The notes under the pieces: model-generated
The model's input: the letters and a program-made list of their open reading frames with translations, nothing else
What the model was told of the DNA's origin: nothing
The model's database searches: none
In this document: positions 46,984 through 55,268 of the stretch, piece by piece
Layout of the letters: every line of letters starts with the position of its first letter
Position numbering within the stretch: the stretch's first letter is position 1
Source of the DNA: an uncultured Alphaproteobacteria bacterium
GTDB taxonomy: Bacteria; Pseudomonadota; Alphaproteobacteria; RF32; CAG-239
Direction: 5' to 3'
DNA: 64,000 bases
Assembly (NCBI GenBank): GCA_944392315.1
Contig: CALXWH010000005.1
Location: 1 to 64,000 of the forward strand
Position numbers and translations under genes: made by a program

Positions 46984-48501
46984 ATGTCTTTTCGTTTTTG
47001 TTGTTTGCTCTTAGGATGCATGGTTTTTAATTTCCATGATGCTTGGGCTACATATACTTATAAAGAAGATGATACACGTATGGTTAACGGTGTGTTGTAT
47101 GATATTAACGGAGATCCGGTTACTGGTAATTATGAGCTCTTTTATGAAAATAATATCCGAAAAAGTTTGATGCCGTATGTTGATGGGATATTAAATGGTG
47201 TTGGTGCACTTTATAACGAGCGTGGTATAAAAGAGGCTGATATGCCGTTTGTTAATGGTAAATTGGAGGGGAATGCTCTGGTTTATTATGAAGACGGTAA
47301 TATGAAAGAGAAAATCCCTTATCGCGGTGGTAAAATTAATGGCGTTATGCGGTCTTTTTATGAAAATGGGCATGTAAAAGAGCGGATATCCTACGATGCA
47401 GATGTGAAAAACGGTGTGGCGAAGTCTTATTATGAAGATGGTAAACTCAAAGAAGTTTATAATTATGCGGATGGTCAGAAAGAAGGCGAAGCCACAGTTT
47501 ATTTTTATGACGGCAGTGTTGCGGAAAAGCTAAATTATAGCGGTGATGTTATTGTTGGTGAACGAACCGTTTATTATAAAAGCGGTCGGGTTAAATCACG
47601 TATGAGCTATGAGTTTGGTAAAAAGAACGGCAATATGCATAATTATTTTGAGAATGGGGTGTTGGCTGCGGTTGTTCCTTATAAAGATGATGTGATTGAT
47701 GGAGAGGGTTCGTTTTACACTGAGGACGGTAGGCTTAGTTTGACGGTTCATTATAAAAATAATGTACGCGATGGTTTGGCTAGGGCTTATTATCCAAATG
47801 GTTCAATAAAATTAGCGGTAGAATATAAAAATGATTTGAAAAATGGTGTGGAAACAGAATATTTTGAAGACGGTAAAATAAAAACCGAAATGCCTTATGT
47901 GGACGGTGTTGTCAATGGTATCGGGCGTGAATATTATGAAACATCTGGCCTAAAGATGGAAATGACTTATGTTAACGCGGTTGCTAACGGTGTGGCTAAA
48001 TTTTATGATGAAAATGGCAAATTATCGGTAGAAGCTAATTATAAAGACGGTAAAAAAGACGGTTTGCAGAAAAATTATGATGAAAGTGGTAAAGTAATTT
48101 CTGAAAGTAATTTTGCTAATGATGTTATGAATGGCGAATATAAGGAATTTTATGATTCCGGTAAAATAAAATCTGCGGCAAATTATACAAATGGAATTTT
48201 GGAAGGTTTAACGCTGGTTTATGATGAAGAAGGAAATTTATCTTATGAAATCCCTTATGTGAAGAATCGCAAGGAAGGTAAAGTTAAACGCTATTATCCA
48301 ACTGGTGAGTTGATGGGCGAAGTTTCTTATGAAAAAGGCAAAAAACATGGTATGTTGGATGCTTATAACCAAGATGGCACTTTGATGGCCAAAGTTTTGT
48401 TTAATAAGGACGAGGCGATTAAGGGATATAGCTTAAATCATGGTAAGGATCCGGTGTTGATGTCTGATGAAGAATTGAAACTCATCAACGAAGCGTATTA
48501 G
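46984..48501 (+). CDS. Secreted MORN-like (YwqK-type) repeat protein
   Basis: 505 residues from the ATG at 46984 (AGGAG five bases upstream); a TTG at 46960 would add eight. A signal peptide (about 1-22, CCLLLGCMVFNFHDAWA) leads into about 18 copies of a 22-24-residue repeat with the pattern YYxDGKLKxxxxYxxGxxNG, which makes nearly the whole protein. The repeats resemble MORN/YwqK-type beta-hairpin repeats, such as occur in YwqK-labelled proteins. The function is unknown; a periplasmic or surface repeat scaffold is the best guess. Confidence 0.82.
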   Translation: MSFRFCCLLLGCMVFNFHDAWATYTYKEDDTRMVNGVLYDINGDPVTGNYELFYENNIRKSLMPYVDGILNGVGALYNERGIKEADMPFVNGKLEGNALVYYEDGNMKEKIPYRGGKINGVMRSFYENGHVKERISYDADVKNGVAKSYYEDGKLKEVYNYADGQKEGEATVYFYDGSVAEKLNYSGDVIVGERTVYYKSGRVKSRMSYEFGKKNGNMHNYFENGVLAAVVPYKDDVIDGEGSFYTEDGRLSLTVHYKNNVRDGLARAYYPNGSIKLAVEYKNDLKNGVETEYFEDGKIKTEMPYVDGVVNGIGREYYETSGLKMEMTYVNAVANGVAKFYDENGKLSVEANYKDGKKDGLQKNYDESGKVISESNFANDVMNGEYKEFYDSGKIKSAANYTNGILEGLTLVYDEEGNLSYEIPYVKNRKEGKVKRYYPTGELMGEVSYEKGKKHGMLDAYNQDGTLMAKVLFNKDEAIKGYSLNHGKDPVLMSDEELKLINEAY

Positions 48502-48524
48502 CTAAGTGGTTTTTAAGCAAAATA

Positions 48525-48552
48525 ATAAGGCCTCATTTCTGAGGCCTTTTAT
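48525..48552. terminator. Bidirectional terminator between the MORN-like gene and ugd
   Basis: AAGGCCTCA (48527-48535), loop TTTC and TGAGGCCTT (48540-48548) with A/T on both sides; it suits convergent transcription units. Confidence 0.87.
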
Positions 48553-48563
48553 CTTTTTGGGTT

Positions 48564-49868
48564 TTATAACTTTCTGCCAAGGCTCTTGATTTCAAATCCT
48601 AAATCTTTGGCTTTTTTGCAATCAAATACATTGCGGTAATCGGCAATTTGCGGTTTGGTTAAGAGCATTTTGATTTTTTCTAAATCCAAATCTTTAAACT
48701 CAGCCCAATCGGTTAAAACCGCTAAAGCATCAGCCCCACCCATTGCTTCATAGGCAGAATTGCAATAAGTAATCATATCACCTAAAATGGCTTTTGTGTT
48801 TGGCATGGCTTGCGGGTCATACAAGCGGATGTTGACATCATGCGCCAGCATTATTTCAATGATTTGTAAAGCAGGTGATTCACGACAGTCGTCCGTTCCG
48901 CCTTTGAAAGCGCTACCTAATACGGCAATGGTTGGATTTTTCTTGTCAGAAACCATATCTAAAATACGTTTTGCCATATTGATTTTGCGGCGTTCGTTGC
49001 TTTTGATGGTTGTTTCTATCAAAGATAAATCAACTCCGTTAAATTTGCCCATATAAGCCATAGCATTAGTGTCTTTTGGGAAGCAGAACCCGCCGTATCC
49101 CGGACCGGGAACTAAAAACTTTGAACCGATACGAGTGTCTAAGCCCATACCTTTGGCTACTTCATAGATATCTGCTCCGGATGTTTCACAAAAATCTGCC
49201 ATTTCGTTTATATACTGAATCTTCATGGCTAAAAAGGCATTTGATGCATATTTTATGGTTTCTGATGATTGGCGGGAAACATATAAAATTGTGCATTTAT
49301 CTTTAAACGGTTCATACAATGTGCGAATAACATCTTTGGCTCGTTCTGAATTTGCGCCGACAATAATTCTGTCCGGATTGAAAAAGTCATGAACGGCAAA
49401 ACCTTCGCGCAAAAACTCCGGCAAAGATATAACATCAAAATCTGCGGTTGGATTGTTTCTGCGGATAATGTCTTCTACGGCGTCTCCCGTATTAACCGGT
49501 ACGGTTGATTTGATGGCAACAACCGTGTATCCAGTTAAATATTTAGATAATTCCTCTGCGGCTGCTTTGATGTATTTCATATCAGCTTCTTTGGTTATCG
49601 GGTTGGGTGGTGTGCCCACAGCCAAGATGACTAAATCAGCATCCGGGATGCTCTCCGCAAAAGAAGTGGAAAATTTTACTTTACCGTTTGCAGTGTTTTT
49701 TTGAAATAAATCTTCAAGTCCTTCTTCAAAAATGGTAACTTTGCCGGATTTCAACATATTGATTTTCTTTTCATCAATGTCTAAGCAGATGACATCATTG
49801 CCTAATTCTGCAAGTCCGACACCGGTTGGAAGACCAACATATCCTGTTCCGATAACTGTAATTTTCAT
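48564..49868 (-). CDS. ugd: UDP-glucose 6-dehydrogenase
   Basis: 434 residues. NAD site GTGYVGLPTGVGLAELG at the N-terminus; catalytic Cys262 in GPGYGGFCFPKDTNAM; and GSAFKGGTDDCRESPAL in the C-terminal domain. It oxidises UDP-glucose to UDP-glucuronate for surface polysaccharide. Pgm in this window supplies glucose-1-phosphate upstream in the same pathway. The DMT gene lies upstream on the same strand (gap 92 bases). Confidence 0.96.
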   Translation of the reverse strand: MKITVIGTGYVGLPTGVGLAELGNDVICLDIDEKKINMLKSGKVTIFEEGLEDLFQKNTANGKVKFSTSFAESIPDADLVILAVGTPPNPITKEADMKYIKAAAEELSKYLTGYTVVAIKSTVPVNTGDAVEDIIRRNNPTADFDVISLPEFLREGFAVHDFFNPDRIIVGANSERAKDVIRTLYEPFKDKCTILYVSRQSSETIKYASNAFLAMKIQYINEMADFCETSGADIYEVAKGMGLDTRIGSKFLVPGPGYGGFCFPKDTNAMAYMGKFNGVDLSLIETTIKSNERRKINMAKRILDMVSDKKNPTIAVLGSAFKGGTDDCRESPALQIIEIMLAHDVNIRLYDPQAMPNTKAILGDMITYCNSAYEAMGGADALAVLTDWAEFKDLDLEKIKMLLTKPQIADYRNVFDCKKAKDLGFEIKSLGRKL

Positions 49869-49960
49869 TATAAATCTCCTAAGTTTTTGATAGGGCTATG
49901 TTAGCTAATCATATGACTTTTTCAAGTATTAAAACTTAGGTGTTTATAACGTTTAAATGG

Positions 49961-50884
49961 TTACTTATTTGGTTGATGTTGAGGCGGATTTTTTTGAGAT
50001 GATAAGTTAATGTTGCTGATAAATATGCCAAGCAATACGAATAGTGCACCATAGATTTGGTTGGTATATATTTCTTCTTTTAAGAAAAAATGAGCTTCTA
50101 TTGTAGATAATATCGGCATCAGATAATAGAGTGTTCCTGATTTGACGGTGCCGATGAGTGTGAGTGCTTTATTCCACGATAAATAAGCTACTCCCGAATT
50201 AAATATGGCTAAAATGATTAAGATTAAAACGTCTGTTTTGGTGATTATGGTATGTGGCTCTGTTTTAAAATCGTATGCGGCTAGCGGTAAAAAAATGATG
50301 GTTGAAATGCAAATGTTTAATGTAAAAGTCGGAATTGCCGGCAGGTCTTGCGGCAGCTTTTTGCGGGCAATGGAATAAATGGCAAATGAAAATGCTGCGC
50401 ATAACATCCATAAATCACCTATGGTTAGGGTTATATTGTTTATGTTAGTGAGGTTGCCATTTAATATGACAAGTGTTACGCCTCCTACGGCGCATAAAAT
50501 TCCTAATACTTGATGGATATGTATTTTTTTATGTAAAAATAGGGCTGAGAATATGAGTAGTATAATCGGACCAATTGTCCCGATTAAAGCCATATCTATG
50601 GCGTTTGAGGTGTGGCCGGCAAAGTATACGAATGTGTTTTGGAAGCCTAATCCTGTGAGCGAAATGATTAAAATATACAGAGCAAACTTTCGGTATATGT
50701 GACGGTTTGCCCAGATGGTTTTGTATACGAAGGGGAGAAATGTGACGCTTGGAATTAGCCAACGTATGAAAGATATTTCAAAAGGAGTAAATGTGTTTGA
50801 TAAAAATTTGGAGTATATGACATTGAAACTCCAGAAAAAAATTGCAAACAGGGCTAGTAAATATCCATTGAAGTTTTTTGACAT
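49961..50884 (-). CDS. EamA/DMT-superfamily permease
   Basis: 307 residues with about ten hydrophobic helices forming two EamA repeats; the first begins FNVIYSKFLSNTFTPFEISF and the second has FAIYSIARKKLPQDLPAIPT. These are drug/metabolite exporters with unpredictable substrates. It is divergent from the small periplasmic protein gene at 50961 with 76 bases between them. Confidence 0.85.
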   Translation of the reverse strand: MSKNFNGYLLALFAIFFWSFNVIYSKFLSNTFTPFEISFIRWLIPSVTFLPFVYKTIWANRHIYRKFALYILIISLTGLGFQNTFVYFAGHTSNAIDMALIGTIGPIILLIFSALFLHKKIHIHQVLGILCAVGGVTLVILNGNLTNINNITLTIGDLWMLCAAFSFAIYSIARKKLPQDLPAIPTFTLNICISTIIFLPLAAYDFKTEPHTIITKTDVLILIILAIFNSGVAYLSWNKALTLIGTVKSGTLYYLMPILSTIEAHFFLKEEIYTNQIYGALFVLLGIFISNINLSSQKNPPQHQPNK

Positions 50885-50960
50885 TACTTTATACTACTCT
50901 TGTGTGGACGGGAACTTTTTTTATATATGTTTAAAGTTGTTTGGTTCAAGGAGAATAGAG

Positions 50961-51242
50961 TTGAAAAAATTAGGATATATGGTGGCGATGGTGCTATTTT
51001 TGGCGGTATCAAGTGTGTCTGCTGCTGAAATCACGGCGGATAAGTTAAAATTGACCGAAGCACAAAATAAAAAGCTGATTGAACTAAAGGAAAATCTTAA
51101 TGCAGAAGTTCAGCCGATTTGGGAAGAAGTTGAAAGCGGACGCAATCGGATTATGGAAATTGAAAAACACTATTTTGAGGAGTTTTGGAATATCTTAACC
51201 GATGAGCAAAAGAAAGAATTTGCTAAGTTGAATGAATCTTAG
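50961..51242 (+). CDS. Small periplasmic LTxxQ-like protein with a TTG start
   Basis: 93 residues starting with TTG at 50961; AAGGAG (50948-50953) lies seven bases before it and decides the start, because a longer frame from 50715 runs through the DMT gene on the other strand. A signal peptide (about 1-22, ending SSVSAAE) precedes a helical domain with LTEAQNKKLIELK and LTDEQKKEFAKL, the LTxxQ-type repeats of Spy/CpxP-like envelope chaperones. Family assignment is moderate. A terminator follows. Confidence 0.72.
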   Translation: MKKLGYMVAMVLFLAVSSVSAAEITADKLKLTEAQNKKLIELKENLNAEVQPIWEEVESGRNRIMEIEKHYFEEFWNILTDEQKKEFAKLNES

Positions 51243-51284
51243 AAACATATTGTCTTTTTTGCTTATTTTATCAGTGAGCATAAT

Positions 51285-51316
51285 AAAAAACGCAGGTTTT
51301 TAAGCCTGCGTTTTTT
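51285..51316. terminator. Bidirectional terminator between the LTxxQ-like gene and dnaK
   Basis: AAAAAACGCAGG (51285-51296) and CCTGCGTTTTTT (51305-51316) form a 12-bp stem with a TTTTTAAG loop. It serves convergent genes. Confidence 0.9.
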
Positions 51317-51331
51317 GGTAGCTTAGGTTGA

Positions 51332-53257
51332 TTATTTGACTTCTTCAAAGTCTGCATCAACAACGTTATCATCTTTCTTTGTTTCAGCTTCCGGTGCTCC
51401 TTGGGCGTTTTCTTGAGCTCCGGCGGCACCAGCAGCGGCGCCTTGAGCTTTGTACATAGCTTCACCGAGTTTCAAAGAAGCTTGCATCAAAGCATCTGAT
51501 TTTTCTTTGATGGCAGCAACATTATCACCTTCCATTACGCCTTTTAATGCGGTAATAGCAGATTCAATGGCTTCTTTATCAGCAGATGAAATCTTGTCAG
51601 AGTTTTCTTTCAAGGTTTTTTCTGTGGTGTGAATTAGACCTTCAGCTTGGTTCTTAGCTTCAATCAATTCCTTTTTCTTCTTATCGGCTTCAGCGTTGGC
51701 TTCTGCATCTTTTACCATCTTTTCAATGTCGGCATCAGATAATCCCCCGGATGCTTGAATACGAATAGCTTGCTCTTTGTTGGTTGCCTTATCTTTTGCT
51801 GAAACATTTACGATACCGTTAGCATCAATATCAAATGTTACTTCAATTTGCGGCATACCACGCGGTGCAGGCGGAATTCCTACCAAATCAAATTGACCAA
51901 GCAATTTGTTGTCGGCTGCCATTTCACGTTCACCTTGGAAGACACGAATTGTAACAGCTGTTTGACCATCTTCGGCTGTGGAGAATACTTGTGACTTACG
52001 TGTCGGAATGGTTGTGTTTCTATCAATCAAACGTGTAAATACGCCACCTAAGGTTTCAATACCCAAAGACAACGGAGTTACATCCAACAACAATACGTCT
52101 TTGACATCACCCATCAAAACGCCACCTTGAATTGCAGCACCAACGGCAACAACTTCATCAGGGTTAACGCCTTTGTGTGGTTCTTTACCAAATATCTCTT
52201 TAACCTTCTCTTGGACTTTCGGCATACGTGTCATACCACCAACCAAGATAACTTCGCTAATGTCTGATGGTGTTACGCCGGCATCTGCCATAGCTTTTTT
52301 ACAAGGTTCAACTGTTCTTTCAATCAAATCTTCAACAATTGATTCTAATTTGGCACGAGTCAATTTCATATTTAAGTGCTTCGGAATTGGTGTACCAGTG
52401 CTCATATCAGCTGTGATAAATGGTAAGTTGATTTCTGTTTGAGTTGTTGAAGACAATTCAATTTTTGCTTTTTCAGCAGCTTCTTTCAAACGTTGTAAAG
52501 CCAGACGGTCTGCCTTTAAGTCAATGTTGTTTTCTTTCTTGAATTCATCAGCTAAGTAGTTTACCAAACGTTGGTCAAAGTCTTCACCACCCAAGAACGT
52601 ATCACCGTTTGTTGATTTAACTTCAAATACGCCGTCACCGATTTCCAAAATTGAAATATCAAATGTACCACCACCGAGGTCGTATACTGCGATTGTGCCA
52701 GATGCTTTTTTATCCATACCATAGGCTAAAGCAGCAGCTGTCGGTTCGTTAATGATACGCAATACATCAAGTCCGGCAATCTTACCGGCATCCTTTGTGG
52801 CTTGACGTTGTGAGTCGTTAAAATATGCCGGTACGGTAATAACGGCTTTTTCTATCTTTTCGCCAAGATAACTTTCAGCGTATTCCTTAATCTTTTGCAA
52901 TACGATAGCTGAAATTTGTGAAGGAGCATATTTCTTACCTTTAACTTCAACCCAAGCGTCTCCATTGTCGCCTTCAATGATCTTGAACGGAACAAGTTGT
53001 TTATCTTTTGCAACTTCCGGTGAGTCATAACGACGACCAATTAAACGCTTAATAGCAAACAAGGTGTTTTCCGGGTTTGTTACAGCCTGACGTTTTGCAG
53101 GGTAACCAACCAAGGTCTCTGTATCTGTAAAAGCAACCATAGACGGTGTGGTTCTTGCACCTTCGGAATTTTCCAGTACTTTTGGCTCGCCGCCTTCCAT
53201 AATGGCAAAGCAGGAGTTTGTTGTACCTAAGTCAATACCTAATACTTTATTGCTCAT
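51332..53257 (-). CDS. dnaK: Chaperone DnaK (Hsp70)
   Basis: 641 residues beginning [20 protein letters not shown], with the [20 protein letters not shown]ase motif, [31 protein letters not shown] and a C-terminal acidic tail ending DADFEEVK. The product folds proteins with DnaJ and GrpE. Neither dnaJ nor grpE adjoins it; the terminator follows immediately. Confidence 0.98.
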   Translation of the reverse strand: MSNKVLGIDLGTTNSCFAIMEGGEPKVLENSEGARTTPSMVAFTDTETLVGYPAKRQAVTNPENTLFAIKRLIGRRYDSPEVAKDKQLVPFKIIEGDNGDAWVEVKGKKYAPSQISAIVLQKIKEYAESYLGEKIEKAVITVPAYFNDSQRQATKDAGKIAGLDVLRIINEPTAAALAYGMDKKASGTIAVYDLGGGTFDISILEIGDGVFEVKSTNGDTFLGGEDFDQRLVNYLADEFKKENNIDLKADRLALQRLKEAAEKAKIELSSTTQTEINLPFITADMSTGTPIPKHLNMKLTRAKLESIVEDLIERTVEPCKKAMADAGVTPSDISEVILVGGMTRMPKVQEKVKEIFGKEPHKGVNPDEVVAVGAAIQGGVLMGDVKDVLLLDVTPLSLGIETLGGVFTRLIDRNTTIPTRKSQVFSTAEDGQTAVTIRVFQGEREMAADNKLLGQFDLVGIPPAPRGMPQIEVTFDIDANGIVNVSAKDKATNKEQAIRIQASGGLSDADIEKMVKDAEANAEADKKKKELIEAKNQAEGLIHTTEKTLKENSDKISSADKEAIESAITALKGVMEGDNVAAIKEKSDALMQASLKLGEAMYKAQGAAAGAAGAQENAQGAPEAETKKDDNVVDADFEEVK

Positions 53258-53300
53258 TTCTTAAATCCTCTGTTACGTTTATAAAATCTTTCTGTTACCT

Positions 53301-53329
53301 TATATAGGGAGCAGTTTTTCGCTAAGCAA
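53301..53329 (-). promoter_or_regulatory. dnaK promoter, sigma70-type with RpoH-like -10
   Basis: On the minus strand TTGCTT (53324-53329), 17 bases and TATATA (53301-53306). The overlapping CCTATAT (53302-53308) also fits the alphaproteobacterial RpoH -10 CYTATNT, with TTGCTT as a poor -35. Either sigma factor could act here. The leader is about 40 bases. Confidence 0.5.
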
Positions 53330-53413
53330 TAGTTGAAAGGATAAAAAATGCATTTTTTTTAAAATTTTTAAAAGACTTAGTGTTGATTAGTTCACTTAAA
53401 AGGTATGCCTATT

Positions 53414-54448
53414 TTAAAGGGTTGGATTTCCTTGATTATCAAAATAGCTCATTAAACCTTTACGACATAATTCTTTATATATCGGGCGGGCTAGTTTCAA
53501 CTCTTCAATCACAGTTTGTGGGGCGCAATTGGGGCAGATGTCTGCAATCTTAACTTTTCCGTTCTTTATTGTTTTGATAACAGCACTCGGAAGTTGTGAT
53601 TTGCCAATGCAAGAAGATAAATAAACATAGCATGCGTCATTGTCTTCAAGATATTGAATGGCTAATTTGCGCGCATATAAATTTAAGGTTAAATCGGCCT
53701 TGCTTGGATCTTTCGTCCATGGTGAACCACCACCAACAGGGCAAGCTGTTGAGTAAAAATCACAGGCTAATTTTCGGCCGGTAATACCGCAATCGGCAAT
53801 AGATGAGTGGCAGCGATAGCTTCCTGTGCCGTTGATGATTAAATTTTGTGGTTTTTGTTCCAGTATATCTGTGATAAATTTGCTTAAATCTTCCGGTTCT
53901 AACATTGGAACAGCAGCGATGGCTGTGACTATTTTTCCGTGTTCATCTAAGGTTATCTGTGTTTTGATGTCCAAGCCTAAATTGTTTGAAGAGAGGGCCT
54001 TTTCATAAAGGGCTTGGTTTAATTTTTTGGCTAAATATAGTTCTTGATTGATTAGACCTTGGCTCTTTTCTGCATAGCCCACAAATACACCTTGATCGCC
54101 CCAGCCGTTGGCATCAATCCCTTGACTGATTTCTTCTGATTGGGCACTAATGAGGTTGGTGACTTTTATTTTGTTTATGTCTATGGCGTTTTCTTGCCAG
54201 ATTTGGTTATATTCTTCGTCGTAGCCGATTTCTCGCAAGGCTTGTTTGGCGATATTTTTCAAATTACCAATTTTGACTTTGCCACTGATTTCTCCGCCAA
54301 AAATGATGTTGTTATTTTTGACCATAACCTCTACGGCGTAACGTACTTTTTTATCTTGTTTGAGGCATTCGTCTAAAAGATAGCTGGAAAGAAAATCGGC
54401 AATTTTATCCGGGTGTCCTAATGACACATATTCGGCAGTCCTGTTCAT
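53414..54448 (-). CDS. metK: S-adenosylmethionine synthase (short, divergent MetK)
   Basis: 344 residues, shorter than the usual 380-400. It keeps VSLGHPDKIAD (substrate site), NGWGDQGVFVGYA, GITGRKLACDFY, and GGGSPWTKDPSKADL (the metal/phosphate loop), but several canonical residues differ: GHPDK is followed by IADFLSS not VADQISD, and GDQG is followed by VFVG. It should convert methionine and ATP to SAM. A SAM-II-like riboswitch lies directly upstream, overlapping the Shine-Dalgarno, which supports the identity. Confidence 0.87.
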   Translation of the reverse strand: MNRTAEYVSLGHPDKIADFLSSYLLDECLKQDKKVRYAVEVMVKNNNIIFGGEISGKVKIGNLKNIAKQALREIGYDEEYNQIWQENAIDINKIKVTNLISAQSEEISQGIDANGWGDQGVFVGYAEKSQGLINQELYLAKKLNQALYEKALSSNNLGLDIKTQITLDEHGKIVTAIAAVPMLEPEDLSKFITDILEQKPQNLIINGTGSYRCHSSIADCGITGRKLACDFYSTACPVGGGSPWTKDPSKADLTLNLYARKLAIQYLEDNDACYVYLSSCIGKSQLPSAVIKTIKNGKVKIADICPNCAPQTVIEELKLARPIYKELCRKGLMSYFDNQGNPTL

Positions 54449-54455
54449 CTTAGTT

Positions 54456-54506
54456 CTCCTTGTTTAGTCCTATCAGGTGTCGGACAAGTTAGGTTAAATC
54501 CACACA
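54456..54506 (-). promoter_or_regulatory. SAM-II-type riboswitch (S-adenosylmethionine aptamer) before metK
   Basis: Read on the minus strand the leader is GTGT, GGATTTAACC, TAACTTGTCCG, ACAC, CTGATA, GGACTAAACAAGGAG, ending at the Shine-Dalgarno. This matches the published SAM-II shape: P1 (GTGT/ACAC), the GATTTAACC loop, the TGATA joiner and the CTAAA segment. The pseudoknot is formed by CTTG-TCC (54482-54488) with GGA and CAAG (54459-54470), seven pairs, sequestering part of AAGGAG. SAM binding should therefore block metK translation. Motifs were read by eye; no covariance search was possible. Confidence 0.75.
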
Positions 54507-54542
54507 AAGCGGTTGTTTTCCGCTTTCGGAATGATTAGAAAC

Positions 54543-55268
54543 CTATTGATGATGTTTGTCAAGGGCTTTACGTGCAAATGTGTCTTTTTCTTCTTCCGGT
54601 ACGACGATGCCGCACGAAACAACGTATTTTAGCGCATCTTCAACGCTCATCTTTAGTTTTATCACATCTTCTGCCGGAACAATAACCAAAAATCCGGATG
54701 TCGGGTTTGGTGTGGTGGGGACGAAAATGCTGAGCATCTTTTTGTTGTGTAATTTATGTGCCAATTCTCCGGTTGTGTCTCCGGCTAAAAAACCAATTAT
54801 CCAGATGCCTTTGCGTGGGTATTCTATGAGAACTGCCTCTTTGAACGATTTGGATTTTTGGGAAAAAATGGTTTCAAAGAGTTGCTTTAATAATGAGTAA
54901 ATGCTTGAAATCAAAGGCATCTTTGAAACGATATAATCGCCTAAACGAACAAAGAATCCACCAATGAACCCGGTCGTGAACATGCCGATTAAAATTAAAA
55001 CGGCGATTAAAATAATAACACCAATTCCCGGAATGTACGGAATGAGTTCATGAGCGACAACTTGCGGCGGAATTAAAGCACGGGTCCATTTATCCATCCA
55101 GATAAACAATTCATAGGCCATGTAAAAGGTTATGGTTACGGGTGCAGTTACTAAAATACCGGTGAATAAGTATGTTTTCAGCTTAGAAACAACATAGCCG
55201 AAAAAACTTGGTTTTTTTTGACTTTCTTTTATGGTTTTGCGTAATTTTTTGATTTGAGATTTTTTCAT
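54543..55268 (-). CDS. DUF502 family membrane protein
   Basis: 241 residues: two membrane helices (about 30-52 and 84-108), then a soluble domain with IEYPRKGIWIIGFLAGDTTG and VPTTPNPTSGFLVIVPAED, which match DUF502. Function unknown. It overlaps recJ by 4 nt (ATGA at 55265-55268) and so is coupled to it, and metK follows after the riboswitch. Confidence 0.85.
   Translation of the reverse strand: MKKSQIKKLRKTIKESQKKPSFFGYVVSKLKTYLFTGILVTAPVTITFYMAYELFIWMDKWTRALIPPQVVAHELIPYIPGIGVIILIAVLILIGMFTTGFIGGFFVRLGDYIVSKMPLISSIYSLLKQLFETIFSQKSKSFKEAVLIEYPRKGIWIIGFLAGDTTGELAHKLHNKKMLSIFVPTTPNPTSGFLVIVPAEDVIKLKMSVEDALKYVVSCGIVVPEEEKDTFARKALDKHHQ

Noticed and set aside
42693..48501. CRISPR or tandem DNA repeats
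   Set aside because: The repetition is in the protein (beta-helix and MORN-like units) and varies in codon use; there are no constant-length direct repeats with unique spacers, and no cas genes in the window.
46984..48501. Toxin-antitoxin partner (YwqK-labelled antitoxin)
   Set aside because: YwqK-type repeats are sometimes labelled this way, but there is no toxin gene beside it and the protein has a signal peptide.
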